A stretch of 64,000 nucleotides of DNA from Yinghuangia seranimata (GCF_029953285.1 NZ_JASAOI010000052.1:1-64000), one strand, 5' to 3'; shown: positions 1-8,536, counted from the first letter of the stretch. Numbers and translations are program-made. Notes: generated from the sequence alone by a model not told the origin.

Positions 1-146
1 CCACGCGGGAGGGGGAGGACGCCACCATCGCGATGCGGATCGCGGCGGTGCAGGTCCCGGCCGTCCCCGCCGCGAGGCTGCCCGCGGCGGTGCGGGCCCG
101 GGCAGTCCCCGAACCGACGGAGCAGCCCGACCGCGCGACCCCTGCT
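1..146. other. Left edge, no gene assigned
   Basis: GC-rich sequence before the first repeat. An open frame in phase with the downstream regulator begins at 33, but it runs through a dispersed repeat and lacks the regulator's family N-terminus, so it is not taken as coding for that protein. It may be the tail of a gene lying outside the window. Nothing here supports a specific function. Confidence 0.4.
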
Positions 147-219
147 TACTGTGCCGTCACGTATGCGAATCACCAGAACTCCCTCATCGGGGGGTGTTCG
201 CGTCACACCTGCGTCACCG
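147..219 (+). repeat. Dispersed repeat, copy 1 (heptamer direct repeat)
   Basis: About 73 bp that reappear in reverse orientation at 35442-35514, with roughly ten differences by eye. The strictly kept core includes GTCACGTATGCGAATCA, CTCCCTCATCGGGGG and a direct repeat GCGTCAC (200-206 and 211-217) at 11-bp spacing. It lies 54 bp upstream of the SARP-type regulator gene. An 11-bp heptamer spacing is typical of SARP binding sites, but the repeat is too far from the presumed promoter next to 273 for the usual activator geometry. Confidence 0.6.
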
Positions 220-272
220 CGCCGCCCGATCCCCACATACGTCGGTGCTGGCCATACGCCAGAATCGGCAGC

Positions 273-3200
273 ATGTTGTTCGGCATTCTCGGCCCGGTCG
301 AAGCCGTCCGGCCCGACGGTACCCCCGTCGCAGTCGGTGGCCCGCGTGTCCGCTCGCTGCTCGCGCTTCTGCTGCTCGACCCCGGGCGGATCGTGCCCAC
401 CGAGACACTCGTGGACGGGCTCTACGGCGAGGACCCGCCGGGGGACGCGGCCAATGCCCTGCAGTCGCAGGTGTCGCGGCTGCGTCGCGGGCTGCGCGAC
501 GACGCCGGGACGGACAAGCTCGTCGAGTTCCACGCCGCCGGGTACCGGCTCGCCGTCGAGGCAGAGCAGGTGGACGCGCACCGGTTCGAGCGGCTCGCCC
601 GGGAGGGCCGCCAGGCGCTGGCCGCCGGCGAGCACGCCGACGCCGCCCGCCTCCTCGCCGACGCGCTCGCCCTGTGGCGAGGCCCGGCGTTCGCCGATCT
701 GACGGACGCTCCGTTCGCCGCCACGCAGGCCGCCGCCTGGGAGGAGCGCCGGCTGGACGTCCTGTCCGACCGGATCGAGGCGGACCTCGCGCTGGGCCGC
801 CACCAGGACCTCGTCCCCGAACTGCACCGGCTGGTGGGCGAGCATCCGCTGCGCGAGCGGATCGTCTCCCAGTCGATGCGCGCGCTGTACGGCGCCGGCC
901 GCCAGGCCGACGCGCTGGCCGTGTACGAGGACACCCGGCGGCTGCTCGCCGACGAGCTCGGCACCGATCCGTCGGCCGAACTGGCGCGCGTGCACCTGGA
1001 CATCCTGCGCGCCGCCCCGTCCCTGACCCCCGCCCCCGCGCCGGCCGCCGCGCCGCAGTCCGAACACCGAGGGCTGCCCGCCCAGTTCACGAGCTTCGTG
1101 GGCCGCGACGCCGAACTGGCCCGGATCGGCTCGTTGCTGACGACCGCTCGGCTCGTCACACTGACCGGGCCCGGCGGCACCGGCAAGACCCGCCTGTCGG
1201 TCGAGGCCGGCCGGCGCGCGTCCGGCGACGTGTGCTTCGTCGACCTCGCCCCGGTGCGCCGCGCCGACGAGCTTCCGCAGGCGCTGCTCGACGCGCTCGG
1301 GCTGCGCGAGGGCGGCCTGCTCCCCGGCCCGCCCGGCGCGCACGACGACGGCACCGAGCGGCTGCTCGCCGGCCTCGCGGCGCGCGACGTGCTGCTGATC
1401 CTCGACAACTGCGAGCAGATCGTCGCCGAAGTGGCCGCGCTCGTGCACCGCGTGCTCGCCTCGTGCCCGGGCGTGCGCGTGATGGCGACCAGCCGCGAGG
1501 CGCTCGGTATAACCGGCGAGTCGTTGAGCCCGGTGCCGCGCCTGCCGCTGCCGTCCGCCGACAGCGGGCTGGACGCGGCGCTGGAGTCGCCCGCCGTACG
1601 CCTGTTCGTGGACCGTGCGACCGCCGTCCGCCCGGACTTCACGGTCGACGCGGCGACGCTGCCGACCGTCGTCGGCGTGTGCGACGCGCTCGACGGCCTG
1701 CCGCTGGCGATCGAACTGGCCGCCGCCCGGCTGCGGGCGCTGCCCCTCGAACAGGTGGCGTCCCGCCTCGACGACCGGTTCCGGCTGCTGTCGCGCGGCA
1801 ACCGCACGGCCGCCCCGCGGCACCAGACGCTGCGCGCGGTCGTCGAGTGGAGCTGGGAGCTGCTCGACGACGCCGAGCAGACCCTCGCCCGCCGCCTCGC
1901 GGTGTTCTCCGGCGGCGCGTCGCTCGACGCCGTCGCCGACGTGTGCGGGCTGGACGAGGACGAGGCCCTCGACCTGCTCGCCGACCTCGCCGACAAGTCG
2001 CTCGTCGACGCGGGCAACGGCGACCGCTACCGCATGTCGGAGACGATCCGGCTGTACGCCGTCGAGCGGCTGCGGGAGGCCGGCGAGGAGGAGCGGTTCC
2101 GCCGCGCCCACGTCCGGCACTTCCTCGACCTGGCCGACCGTGCCGAGCCGCGGCTGCGCACCGGCGAACAGCTCGAGTGGCTGGACCGGTTGAGTGCCGA
2201 GCACGCGAACCTGCGGGCCGCGATGCGCTGGACGATCGACGCCGACCCCGAGCTGGGGCTGCGCCTGGCCGCGGCGCTGGCCTGGTACTGGTGGCTGCGC
2301 GGGCTGCGCTTCGAGGCGTCGCCGACGGCCGAGGAGCTGCTGGAGGTGTTCCCGGACGGCGCGCCGCCGGGGCTGCACGAGGAGTTCCTGCTGTGCGCGC
2401 TGACGACGCTGTCGGGCAAGGACCCGGCGAGCGACGGCTACCCGCAGCGCCTGGCGATGATCTCGAGCCATCTGGCCGCGCTCGACCGGACCCCGAAGCG
2501 GCCGCAGATGTTCGTCATGCTGGGCATGGCGTTCGGCCCGCAGGGCGCCGAGGACCCGCATGTGTGGGAGCTGATCGGCGAGGACGCGTGGTCGGCGGCG
2601 ATCGTCGAGATCAGCCGGGCGTTCCAGATGCTGTTCAGCGGCCAGGCCACGGAGTCCCGCGGGCACTTCGAGGCGGCGGTGGCCGGGTTCCGGGAGCTCG
2701 GCGACCGGTGGGGCATGGCCAACTCGATCGACCAGCTGGCGGTGCTCGCCGACTTCGCGGGCGACCTGACGGGGGCGATGGCGCTGATGGACGAGGCGCT
2801 GCAGCTCATGAGCGAGCTGGGCACCGTCGAGGACATCGTCGACCAGCTGGTCCGCCGCGCCGACGCCCACCTGCGTATGGGCAATCCGGCGGCCGCCCGC
2901 GTCGACTACACCTCCGCGGTGGAGTCGTCGCAGCGCATCGGCAACCCGCACACGCTCGCGGCGGCGCGCTGCGGGCTGGGTGTCCTGGCCCGGCACGAGG
3001 GCCGGTACGCGGAGGCCCGGCGCATCCAGGAGCAGGCGCTGGCGTCGTGCCCGCGGCACAGCTTCGGCAGCGACGACACGGTGGCGTACATCCTCAGCGA
3101 ACTGGCGTGGACGGCGCTCGCCGAGGGCGACACGCACAAGGCGCGCGGCCTCGCCCACGCCGCCGTCGAACTGACGTACGGCCACTACAACCTGCTGACC

Positions 3201-3452
3201 TCGGCACTGGGCATGGAGAGCCTCTCGGGGGTCGCCCTCCAGGAGGACGACCCGGCCAAGGCCGCCGCGCTGCTCGGCCTCGCGGTCGCGGTGCGCGGCG
3301 GCGCGGTGACGGCCCAGCCGGACATCGCCCGCGTCACGGCGGCCGCGCGGGAGGCGCTGGGCGACGAGGCCTTCGACGCGGCGTACGCGCACGGGGCCGG
3401 GCTCGGGCAGGACGAGGTCCCGGCGTTCCTGGGGACCGCCCGGGAGGCGTAG
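273..3452 (+). CDS. AfsR/SARP-family regulator with NB-ARC-type ATPase and TPR-like C-terminus
   Basis: Cytoplasmic transcription regulator of 1059 residues. The order is an OmpR-like winged helix (about 1-95), a bacterial transcriptional activation domain (about 95-250), an ATPase module with Walker A GPGGTGKTR near residue 298 and a Walker B-like LLILDNCEQ, and a C-terminal half of TPR-like helices. The start MLFGILGPVEA is chosen because SARP proteins begin this way; upstream in-frame residues come from a repeat. No Shine-Dalgarno is visible. CAGAAT at 260-265 could serve a leaderless transcript. A DHA2 exporter follows 100 bp downstream with SARP-like sites before it, so that exporter is a likely target. 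ATP-modulated activation is known for AfsR and is inferred here. Confidence 0.9.
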   Translation: MLFGILGPVEAVRPDGTPVAVGGPRVRSLLALLLLDPGRIVPTETLVDGLYGEDPPGDAANALQSQVSRLRRGLRDDAGTDKLVEFHAAGYRLAVEAEQVDAHRFERLAREGRQALAAGEHADAARLLADALALWRGPAFADLTDAPFAATQAAAWEERRLDVLSDRIEADLALGRHQDLVPELHRLVGEHPLRERIVSQSMRALYGAGRQADALAVYEDTRRLLADELGTDPSAELARVHLDILRAAPSLTPAPAPAAAPQSEHRGLPAQFTSFVGRDAELARIGSLLTTARLVTLTGPGGTGKTRLSVEAGRRASGDVCFVDLAPVRRADELPQALLDALGLREGGLLPGPPGAHDDGTERLLAGLAARDVLLILDNCEQIVAEVAALVHRVLASCPGVRVMATSREALGITGESLSPVPRLPLPSADSGLDAALESPAVRLFVDRATAVRPDFTVDAATLPTVVGVCDALDGLPLAIELAAARLRALPLEQVASRLDDRFRLLSRGNRTAAPRHQTLRAVVEWSWELLDDAEQTLARRLAVFSGGASLDAVADVCGLDEDEALDLLADLADKSLVDAGNGDRYRMSETIRLYAVERLREAGEEERFRRAHVRHFLDLADRAEPRLRTGEQLEWLDRLSAEHANLRAAMRWTIDADPELGLRLAAALAWYWWLRGLRFEASPTAEELLEVFPDGAPPGLHEEFLLCALTTLSGKDPASDGYPQRLAMISSHLAALDRTPKRPQMFVMLGMAFGPQGAEDPHVWELIGEDAWSAAIVEISRAFQMLFSGQATESRGHFEAAVAGFRELGDRWGMANSIDQLAVLADFAGDLTGAMALMDEALQLMSELGTVEDIVDQLVRRADAHLRMGNPAAARVDYTSAVESSQRIGNPHTLAAARCGLGVLARHEGRYAEARRIQEQALASCPRHSFGSDDTVAYILSELAWTALAEGDTHKARGLAHAAVELTYGHYNLLTSALGMESLSGVALQEDDPAKAAALLGLAVAVRGGAVTAQPDIARVTAAAREALGDEAFDAAYAHGAGLGQDEVPAFLGTAREA

Positions 3453-3478
3453 GCCTTCACGCAGGCCCCGGCCGGGCC

Positions 3479-3510
3479 CGCTGACCGTCCCGCGCACGGG
3501 GCGGTCAGCG
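3479..3510. terminator. Strong hairpin after the SARP gene
   Basis: CGCTGACCG at the left pairs with CGGTCAGCG at the right. The inner arms TCCCG/CGGGG close on a CGCA loop, giving a stem of about 14 bp 26 bases past the stop codon. There is no T-run, so this may be a GC-type terminator. Its right arm contains the first GGTCAGC heptamer of the exporter's upstream array. Confidence 0.55.
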
Positions 3511-3531
3511 CTCGGTCAGCGCACGGTCAGC
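3503..3531 (+). promoter_or_regulatory. Triple heptamer array, probable SARP operator
   Basis: GGTCAGC occurs at 3503-3509, 3514-3520 and 3525-3531, three identical heptamers with 4-bp spacers (11-bp period). SARP regulators such as AfsR and ActII-ORF4 bind heptameric direct repeats of this period placed just upstream of the -10. Nine bases after the last heptamer lies GACGCT (3541-3546), a weak TANNNT-like -10 placed 7 bases before the ATG at 3553. This fits a leaderless, SARP-activated exporter promoter. Binding by the adjacent regulator is an inference. Confidence 0.6.
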
Positions 3532-3552
3532 GGCCCCCGCGACGCTCTGGCC

Positions 3553-5154
3553 ATGACTTCCACGCAGATCTCCCCGGCCCGCAAGTGGGCCACGGTGGCC
3601 GTCGGCTGCCTGGCGAACGTCGTGCTCGGCATCGACCTCACCGCCCTGCACCTGGCGATCCCGGGACTGGTGGCGGACCTCGACCCGTCCGCCAACCAGA
3701 TCCTGTGGATCGCGGACTCCTACGGGTTCGCGCTCGCGGGATTCCTGATCACCATGGGCGTGCTCGGCGACCGGATCGGCCGCAAGCGGCTGTTCCTGTT
3801 CGGCACGCTGGCGTTCGCGGCGACGTCGCTGCTGACCGCGTACGCGTGGAACGCCGAGACGCTGATCCTGGCCCGCACGCTGCTCGGTGTCTCCGGGGCC
3901 ACGATCATGCCGTCGGCGCTGTCAGTGACCCGGAACGTGTTCACCGATCCGAAGGAACGCACGACGGCCGTCGGCATCGGCATGGGCGTCGGCGCGCTGG
4001 GCGTCGGCCTCGGACCGGTGTTCGGCGGGCTCATGCTGGACCACTTCTGGTGGGGCTCGGTCTTCCTGATCAACGTGCCGCTGATGGCGGTGACGTGCGT
4101 GCTCGCGCTGTTCATCTGGCCGGAGTCGAAGGACCCGAACCCGCACCGCTTCGACCTGGTCAGCGTGCCGCTGTCGCTGGTCGGCGTGCTCGGGTTCGTG
4201 TACGCGGTCAAGGAGGCGGCGGCCAACGGGGTCATGCAGGGCCGCGTCGCGATCTCGCTGGTGCTCGGGCTGCTCGCGGGGATCGCGTTCGTCGTGCGGC
4301 AGCAGCGGATCTCGTACCCCCTGATCGACGTGAGCCTTTTCCGGCAGCAGGCGTTCACCGGCTCGGTGCTGGCGAACATGTTCTCGATGTTCGCCCTGAT
4401 CGCGCAGTCGCTGCTGTTCGCGCAGTACTTCCAGCTGGTGCTGGGCTGGTCGCCGCTGAAGGCCGGGCTCGCGGGGCTGCCGGGCGGCGTGTGCGCGATG
4501 ATCGGCGGCGCGCTGGCCGCCCCGCTGATCACGGCGTTCGGCCGGGCCCGGGTCGTCGGCATCGGCATGGCGGTCGCGGCGGCGGGCTTCGGGCTCTACA
4601 TGCTGTCAGGGACCTCGGCCGACTACCTGGTGCTGCTCGTGGCGATGGTGCCGTGCGCGATGGGCATGGGCATGGCGATGACGGTCACCGGCGACACGAT
4701 CCTCGCCTCGGTGCCGAAGGACCGCGCGGGTGCGGCGTCGGCGATCTCCGAGACCGCGACGGAGCTGGGCGGCGCGCTGGGCATGGCGGTGCTGGGCAGC
4801 GTGCTCAACGGCGTCTACCGCAACGAGATCGACGTCCCGGCGGGCGTGCCGGAGTCGGCGCGCGGGTCCGTCGAGGACTCGATCGGCTCGGCGCTGACCA
4901 GCGCCGTCACGATGCCGGCGGACGTCGCGGGGCGGGTCGTGGACGCGGCGCGGTCGGCGTTCGTGGACGGCATGCACATGGCGCTGCTGACGAGCGCGGC
5001 GCTGGCGCTGCTGGCGGGCGTCGCGGGGCTGGTGCTGCTGCGGGGCGTGCCGAAGGTGCTGGAGGACCCGGACCTCGCGGTGGCGGAGGGTGTGGAGACC
5101 ACGGAGGTGCCGGGGCAGGGGACGGCGGCGCCGGGGGTCGCGCAGGTCGGCTGA
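3553..5154 (+). CDS. DHA2-family MFS multidrug exporter (EmrB/QacA type)
   Basis: Inner-membrane proton antiporter of 533 residues with about 14 hydrophobic segments. It carries the MFS motif A variant GVLGDRIGRKR after the second helix. A C-terminal acidic tail of about 40 residues is unconserved. Proteins of this family export hydrophobic drugs or the cell's own secondary metabolites. The ATG at 3553 has no Shine-Dalgarno, consistent with leaderless translation from the promoter described at 3503-3546. The adjacent SARP-type regulator is the probable controller. The substrate cannot be read from the sequence. Confidence 0.9.
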   Translation: MTSTQISPARKWATVAVGCLANVVLGIDLTALHLAIPGLVADLDPSANQILWIADSYGFALAGFLITMGVLGDRIGRKRLFLFGTLAFAATSLLTAYAWNAETLILARTLLGVSGATIMPSALSVTRNVFTDPKERTTAVGIGMGVGALGVGLGPVFGGLMLDHFWWGSVFLINVPLMAVTCVLALFIWPESKDPNPHRFDLVSVPLSLVGVLGFVYAVKEAAANGVMQGRVAISLVLGLLAGIAFVVRQQRISYPLIDVSLFRQQAFTGSVLANMFSMFALIAQSLLFAQYFQLVLGWSPLKAGLAGLPGGVCAMIGGALAAPLITAFGRARVVGIGMAVAAAGFGLYMLSGTSADYLVLLVAMVPCAMGMGMAMTVTGDTILASVPKDRAGAASAISETATELGGALGMAVLGSVLNGVYRNEIDVPAGVPESARGSVEDSIGSALTSAVTMPADVAGRVVDAARSAFVDGMHMALLTSAALALLAGVAGLVLLRGVPKVLEDPDLAVAEGVETTEVPGQGTAAPGVAQVG

Positions 5155-5174
5155 CGTCGCGCCGCGTAGGAGTT

Positions 5175-5212
5175 GCCAGGGGCCGTACCGGAGTTCCGGT
5201 ACGGCCTCTGGC
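5175..5212. terminator. Hairpin terminator after the exporter
   Basis: GCCAG, one mismatch, then GGCCGTACCGGA pairs with the mirror sequence ending CTGGC, across a GT apex. The stem is about 17 bp and starts 20 bases after the exporter stop. It is followed by GC-rich sequence rather than T-residues, as is common for actinomycete terminators. Confidence 0.7.
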
Positions 5213-5373
5213 GTGTGCGGGCGCTTCGGGTGCTCGGCCTTGAGGGGCGTGGCCGCGTCGCCGCCGCCGCCTGCTCCGTCTTCCGCGTCGTCCCCCGGTC
5301 GCCGTACACTCGCCCCGACCCCGCTCGCTGACACGTTTCAGCGCCCAGGGGCACGGCACATCGAGGAGGACCC

Positions 5374-6249
5374 ATGGCCGTCGCCGGCGCCGACCCGTCG
5401 CTGTACCCCACCCCGCTGCCCGCCGCCGCGCGCCGGTTCGAGCTGCGCACGTCCGGCGGCCCGCTCGCGGCGCTCGAGATCGCGCCCCCGGAGGGCACCG
5501 AGCCGCGCGGCACGGCGGTCCTCGTGCCCGGCTTCTCCGGCTCGAAGGAGGACTTCGTCCCGATGCTGGGGGCGTTGGCCGCCGAGGGCTACCGGGTCGT
5601 GACGTACGACCAGCGCGGCCAGTTCCAGTCGCCGGGCCCGACCCGCTGGCGGGACTACAGCGTCACCGGGTTCGCCGCCGAACTTGCCGAGGTCGTCACG
5701 TCCTTGGACGCCGGGCGCGTCCACCTGCTCGGCCACAGCTTCGGCGGCGTCGTCGCCCAGCGGGCCGTGACGTCCGCCCCCGACCTGGTGCGCTCGCTCA
5801 CGCTGCTCGACACGGGCCCGGGCGGCACCGACTTCGACGGCGGCAGGTTCGTCAAGCCGATGGTCCTCGTCCTCAAGGTCGGCGGCGTACGCGGCATGTG
5901 GACGCTGATGCGCCGCCCGCTCGCCAAGGCCGGCCTCACCGTCGGCGCGCAGGCGTGGCTGCACCACCGCCTCATGCACACCCACAAGGCGAACCTCATC
6001 GGCATCATCAACGGCCTGGTCGCCGAGCCGTCCCGCGTACGGGAGTTGGCCGCCACCAAGGTCCCGTGCCTCGTCATGTACGGCGAGAACGACACCCCGT
6101 GGTCCCCGCCCACCCAGGCCAAGATGGCCGCCGAACTCGGCGCCCGCCATGTGGTCGTCGCCAACGCGGGGCACACCCCGAACGAGGAACAGCCGGAGGA
6201 GACCGCCAAGGCGCTGGCGGACTTCTGGCGCTCCGTCGACGAGGACTGA
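5374..6249 (+). CDS. Alpha/beta-fold hydrolase
   Basis: Soluble 291-residue hydrolase. The nucleophile elbow GHSFGG places the catalytic serine at residue 122, with Asp240 in GENDTP and His267 in AGHTPN completing the triad. An oxyanion-hole region GFSGSKEDF lies near the N-terminus. GAGGAGGA sits just upstream of the ATG and decides the start. The sequence shows only the general fold; esterase, epoxide hydrolase or lactonase activity are all possible. It stands alone between two terminated units. Confidence 0.85.
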   Translation: MAVAGADPSLYPTPLPAAARRFELRTSGGPLAALEIAPPEGTEPRGTAVLVPGFSGSKEDFVPMLGALAAEGYRVVTYDQRGQFQSPGPTRWRDYSVTGFAAELAEVVTSLDAGRVHLLGHSFGGVVAQRAVTSAPDLVRSLTLLDTGPGGTDFDGGRFVKPMVLVLKVGGVRGMWTLMRRPLAKAGLTVGAQAWLHHRLMHTHKANLIGIINGLVAEPSRVRELAATKVPCLVMYGENDTPWSPPTQAKMAAELGARHVVVANAGHTPNEEQPEETAKALADFWRSVDED

Positions 6250-6336
6250 TCCGCGGCGCCTGGACGGCTGTGCGTGCCGCCGAGGCGCCGTCTAATCCCG
6301 TGGCGGCCCGATCCCGTGATCACTAAGGTCCGAAGG

Positions 6337-7371
6337 ATGGAACATCACGCCTTGGGCCGCAGCGGTCTGTTCGTCAGCGAGATCACGTACGGCAACTGGC
6401 TCACCCACGGCGAGGGCGTCGAGCGCGACGCCGCCACGGCGTGCGTCCGCGCCGCCCTCGACGCCGGCGTGACCACCTTCGACACCGCCGACGTCTACGC
6501 CCAGGGCGCCGCCGAAGAGGTCCTCCAGCACGCCCTCAAGGGCGTGCGCCGGGAGTCCGTCGAGATCGCGACGAAGGTCTGCCTGCCGACCGGGCCGGGG
6601 CGCAACGACCGCGGCCTGTCCCGCAAGCACGTCGTCGAGTCCTGCAACGCCTCGCTGCGCCGCCTCGGCGTCGACTACGTCGACCTGTACCAGGCGCACC
6701 GCTTCGACGACGAAGTCCCGCTGGCGGAAACCCTGATCGCGTTCGACGACCTGGTCCGCGCCGGGAAGGTGCTCTACCTCGGGGTGTCCGAGTGGCGGGC
6801 CGACCAGATCGCCGAGGCACTGCGCATCGCCGACGAACTCGGGCTGCGCAGCCGGTTCGTGTCGAACCAGCCGCAGTACAACATGCTTTGGCGCGTCATC
6901 GAGCCCGAGGTGTTGCCGCTGTGCGAGGACGAAGGCATCGGCCAGATCGTCTTCCAGCCGCTGGCCCAGGGCGTGTTGACCGGCAAGTACCTTCCGGGAC
7001 GGGCCGCCCCCGCCGGCTCCCGGGCCACCGCCGACGGGCGTGCCCCGGCCTTCATCGCCCGCGTCCTCGGCGACGCCGTGCTGGAACGCGTCCAGTTGCT
7101 GAAGCCGATCGCCGAACAGGCCGAACTGACCATGGCCCAGCTGGCGATCGCCTGGACGCTCAGCCGGCCCGGCGTCGCCTCCGCCGTCATCGGCGCCACC
7201 CGCCCCGAACAGGTCCGCGAGAACGCCGAGGCCTCGAGCAGGCGCCTGGACGCCGAAGTGCTGAAGCAGATCGACGACGTCCTGGGCGACCTGGTCGACC
7301 GCGACCCGGCCAAGACCGCGCGGATGATGGACGTCAAACCGGAATGGCGCACCGGCCCCGCGTCGTCGTAG
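6337..7371 (+). CDS. Aldo/keto reductase, KvBeta-like subfamily
   Basis: NADPH-dependent reductase of 344 residues. The tetrad is visible: Asp49 and Tyr54 (DTADVY), Lys80 (ATKV) and His121 (QAHRFD). The C-terminal half has the cofactor-binding SAVIGATRPEQV. The start MEHHALGRSGLFVSE is chosen over an upstream in-frame ATG because family members begin at this first strand; GAAGG precedes it. The substrate is unknown. It is monocistronic and followed by a hairpin at 7423-7453. Confidence 0.88.
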   Translation: MEHHALGRSGLFVSEITYGNWLTHGEGVERDAATACVRAALDAGVTTFDTADVYAQGAAEEVLQHALKGVRRESVEIATKVCLPTGPGRNDRGLSRKHVVESCNASLRRLGVDYVDLYQAHRFDDEVPLAETLIAFDDLVRAGKVLYLGVSEWRADQIAEALRIADELGLRSRFVSNQPQYNMLWRVIEPEVLPLCEDEGIGQIVFQPLAQGVLTGKYLPGRAAPAGSRATADGRAPAFIARVLGDAVLERVQLLKPIAEQAELTMAQLAIAWTLSRPGVASAVIGATRPEQVRENAEASSRRLDAEVLKQIDDVLGDLVDRDPAKTARMMDVKPEWRTGPASS

Positions 7372-7422
7372 CTAGGAATTGCCTTTGGATTCCCCACGGT
7401 TCCCCCAAGCGCGTGCGCGCAC

Positions 7423-7453
7423 GGCCGCAGCCACGATTAGCGTGACTGCGGCC
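7423..7453. terminator. Hairpin between reductase and lipoprotein genes
   Basis: GGCCGCAG pairs with CTGCGGCC. An inner CACG/CGTG pair closes on ATTAG. It lies 52 bases after the reductase stop and ends 18 bases before the lipoprotein start, so it could terminate the former or attenuate the latter. No T-run follows. Confidence 0.5.
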
Positions 7454-7470
7454 AACAGGAACGGGGGGCT

Positions 7471-7997
7471 GTGATGAGGGTTCGGACTTCCGCGGTCAGC
7501 GGCCTGGCGGGCTGCGCGCTCCTGGCCGCGGTTCTCGTCGGGTGCAGCAGTTCCTCGTCGGACCATCCGGCGGCATCGGCGACCTCGGCACGACCAGGCG
7601 CCCCCGGTGAGTCGGGTCCCGGAGACTCGGCCGCCACCTCGGGCGGCGGCAAGCCCGCCACGGCACCGCAGTCCCCCACCGCCGCCTCCTCGGCCGATTC
7701 CGGTTCCGGTTCCGGCTCCGGCGCGGGGAACAAGACCGCCTTCTGCACCGACGCCGCCAAAGCCATGGCAACCGATTCCAACCTCGACAACGGCCTGACA
7801 AGGCGCAGACCGTCGAGGTGTGGGACCGCATGGACAAGGAAGCGCCCGGCGCGGTCAAACCCGACGTCGACAACGTCGACCGCCAGCTCCACCAACAGGC
7901 GGACCACGGCACGATGGACGACATCACCGGTTTCAGCATGTCGTACCAGTCCGTCCTGCAATGGGTCGTCGGCAACTGCGGACTGACCCCCTCGTAG
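7471..7997 (+). pseudogene. Lipoprotein gene interrupted by a frameshift
   Basis: The N-terminal frame encodes a lipoprotein: a basic start, a hydrophobic stretch and the lipobox LVGC, then a Ser/Gly-rich linker and FCTDAAKAMATDSNLDNG. At about 7800 the coding signal moves to another frame, continuing as KAQTVEVWDRMDKEAPGAV and ending NCGLTPS at a TAG (7995-7997). The original frame runs on as Arg/Thr-rich nonsense to 7986. A one-base loss near CTGACAAGG restores the reading. Either the gene is broken or the assembly has an error; a programmed shift is unlikely because no slippery heptamer is present. GTG at 7471 or ATG at 7474 are both possible starts behind GGAACGGGGGG. Confidence 0.65.
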
Positions 7998-8023
7998 CCG
8001 GACGGGGCACCACGCCGATCGGG

Positions 8024-8446
8024 CTAATGCGCCGCAAGCCTCTCGACGAGCCCGATGCCGCGCGCCAGCACCTCGCGTTCTTCCGGCGTCAGCTCCGCTT
8101 CGATCGCCCGCGCGAGCCAGTCCGCCCGGCGTCCGCGCTCCTCCTCCAGCAGCTCCTGCCCCGCGGGAGAGAGCTCGACCAGGCTCTTGCGGCCGTCGGT
8201 CGGGTGCGCCCGTCGCGTGATCAGCCCCTGGTCCATGAGGAGTCCCACGGCGCGGGCCATGGACTGCGGGCGCACCTGCTGGTCCGCCGCGAGTTCGCTG
8301 GTCGTCATCGCGCCGTTGCGATCCAGCGCGCCGAGGACGGCCGCCTGGCCGAACGGCATCTGGTCCTCGAGCTTCACGCGCCGCGTGAGCTTGCCGATCG
8401 CGGTGCGCAGTTCGGCGGCGACGGTGGCGGATTCCGGAACGGGCAT
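8024..8446 (-). CDS. MarR-family transcription regulator
   Basis: Winged-helix repressor of 140 residues. The recognition region ALDRNGAMTTSELAADQQV followed by the wing ITRRAHPTDGRKSL is typical of MarR. The ATG at 8446 (MPVPESATVAAE) is chosen; upstream in-frame codons come from the tandem-repeat operator and read as Cys-rich nonsense. It diverges from the enolase gene, with six 13-bp tandem repeats between them that probably bind it. MarR proteins usually autoregulate and control the divergent gene; here that gene is an enolase, which is unusual. Confidence 0.88.
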   Translation of the reverse strand: MPVPESATVAAELRTAIGKLTRRVKLEDQMPFGQAAVLGALDRNGAMTTSELAADQQVRPQSMARAVGLLMDQGLITRRAHPTDGRKSLVELSPAGQELLEEERGRRADWLARAIEAELTPEEREVLARGIGLVERLAAH

Positions 8447-8458
8447 GCCGGATGGTAA

Positions 8459-8536
8459 CGCAGCACAGCTGCACAGCACGGCTGCGCAGCACAACTGAAC
8501 AGTGAAACTGAACAGCATGACTGCACAGCATTGCTG
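8459..8536. promoter_or_regulatory. Six 13-bp tandem repeats, probable MarR operator array
   Basis: Six consecutive 13-mers fill the region exactly (8459, 8472, 8485, 8498, 8511, 8524). The consensus is about (c/a)(a/g)CAGCA(c/t)nnCTG, and each unit is a partial dyad (CAG...CTG). The array begins 13 bases from the marR start and ends 84 bases before the eno start, so a protein bound here could control both promoters. Unit 4 is the most divergent. Not a CRISPR array: there are no spacers. Confidence 0.75.

Noticed and set aside
200-217. Direct autoregulation of the SARP gene through GCGTCAC repeats
   Set aside because: Only two heptamers, about 43 bases from the likely -10; the usual gap is near 8 bases.
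33-272. In-frame N-terminal extension of the SARP regulator
   Set aside because: The added residues are encoded largely by a dispersed repeat that also occurs elsewhere in reverse; SARP proteins begin with MxFGILGP.
7780-7820. Programmed frameshift in the lipoprotein gene
   Set aside because: No slippery heptamer, internal Shine-Dalgarno or strong structure at the break.
8459-8536. CRISPR array
   Set aside because: 13-bp units are contiguous with no unique spacers, and no cas genes are present.
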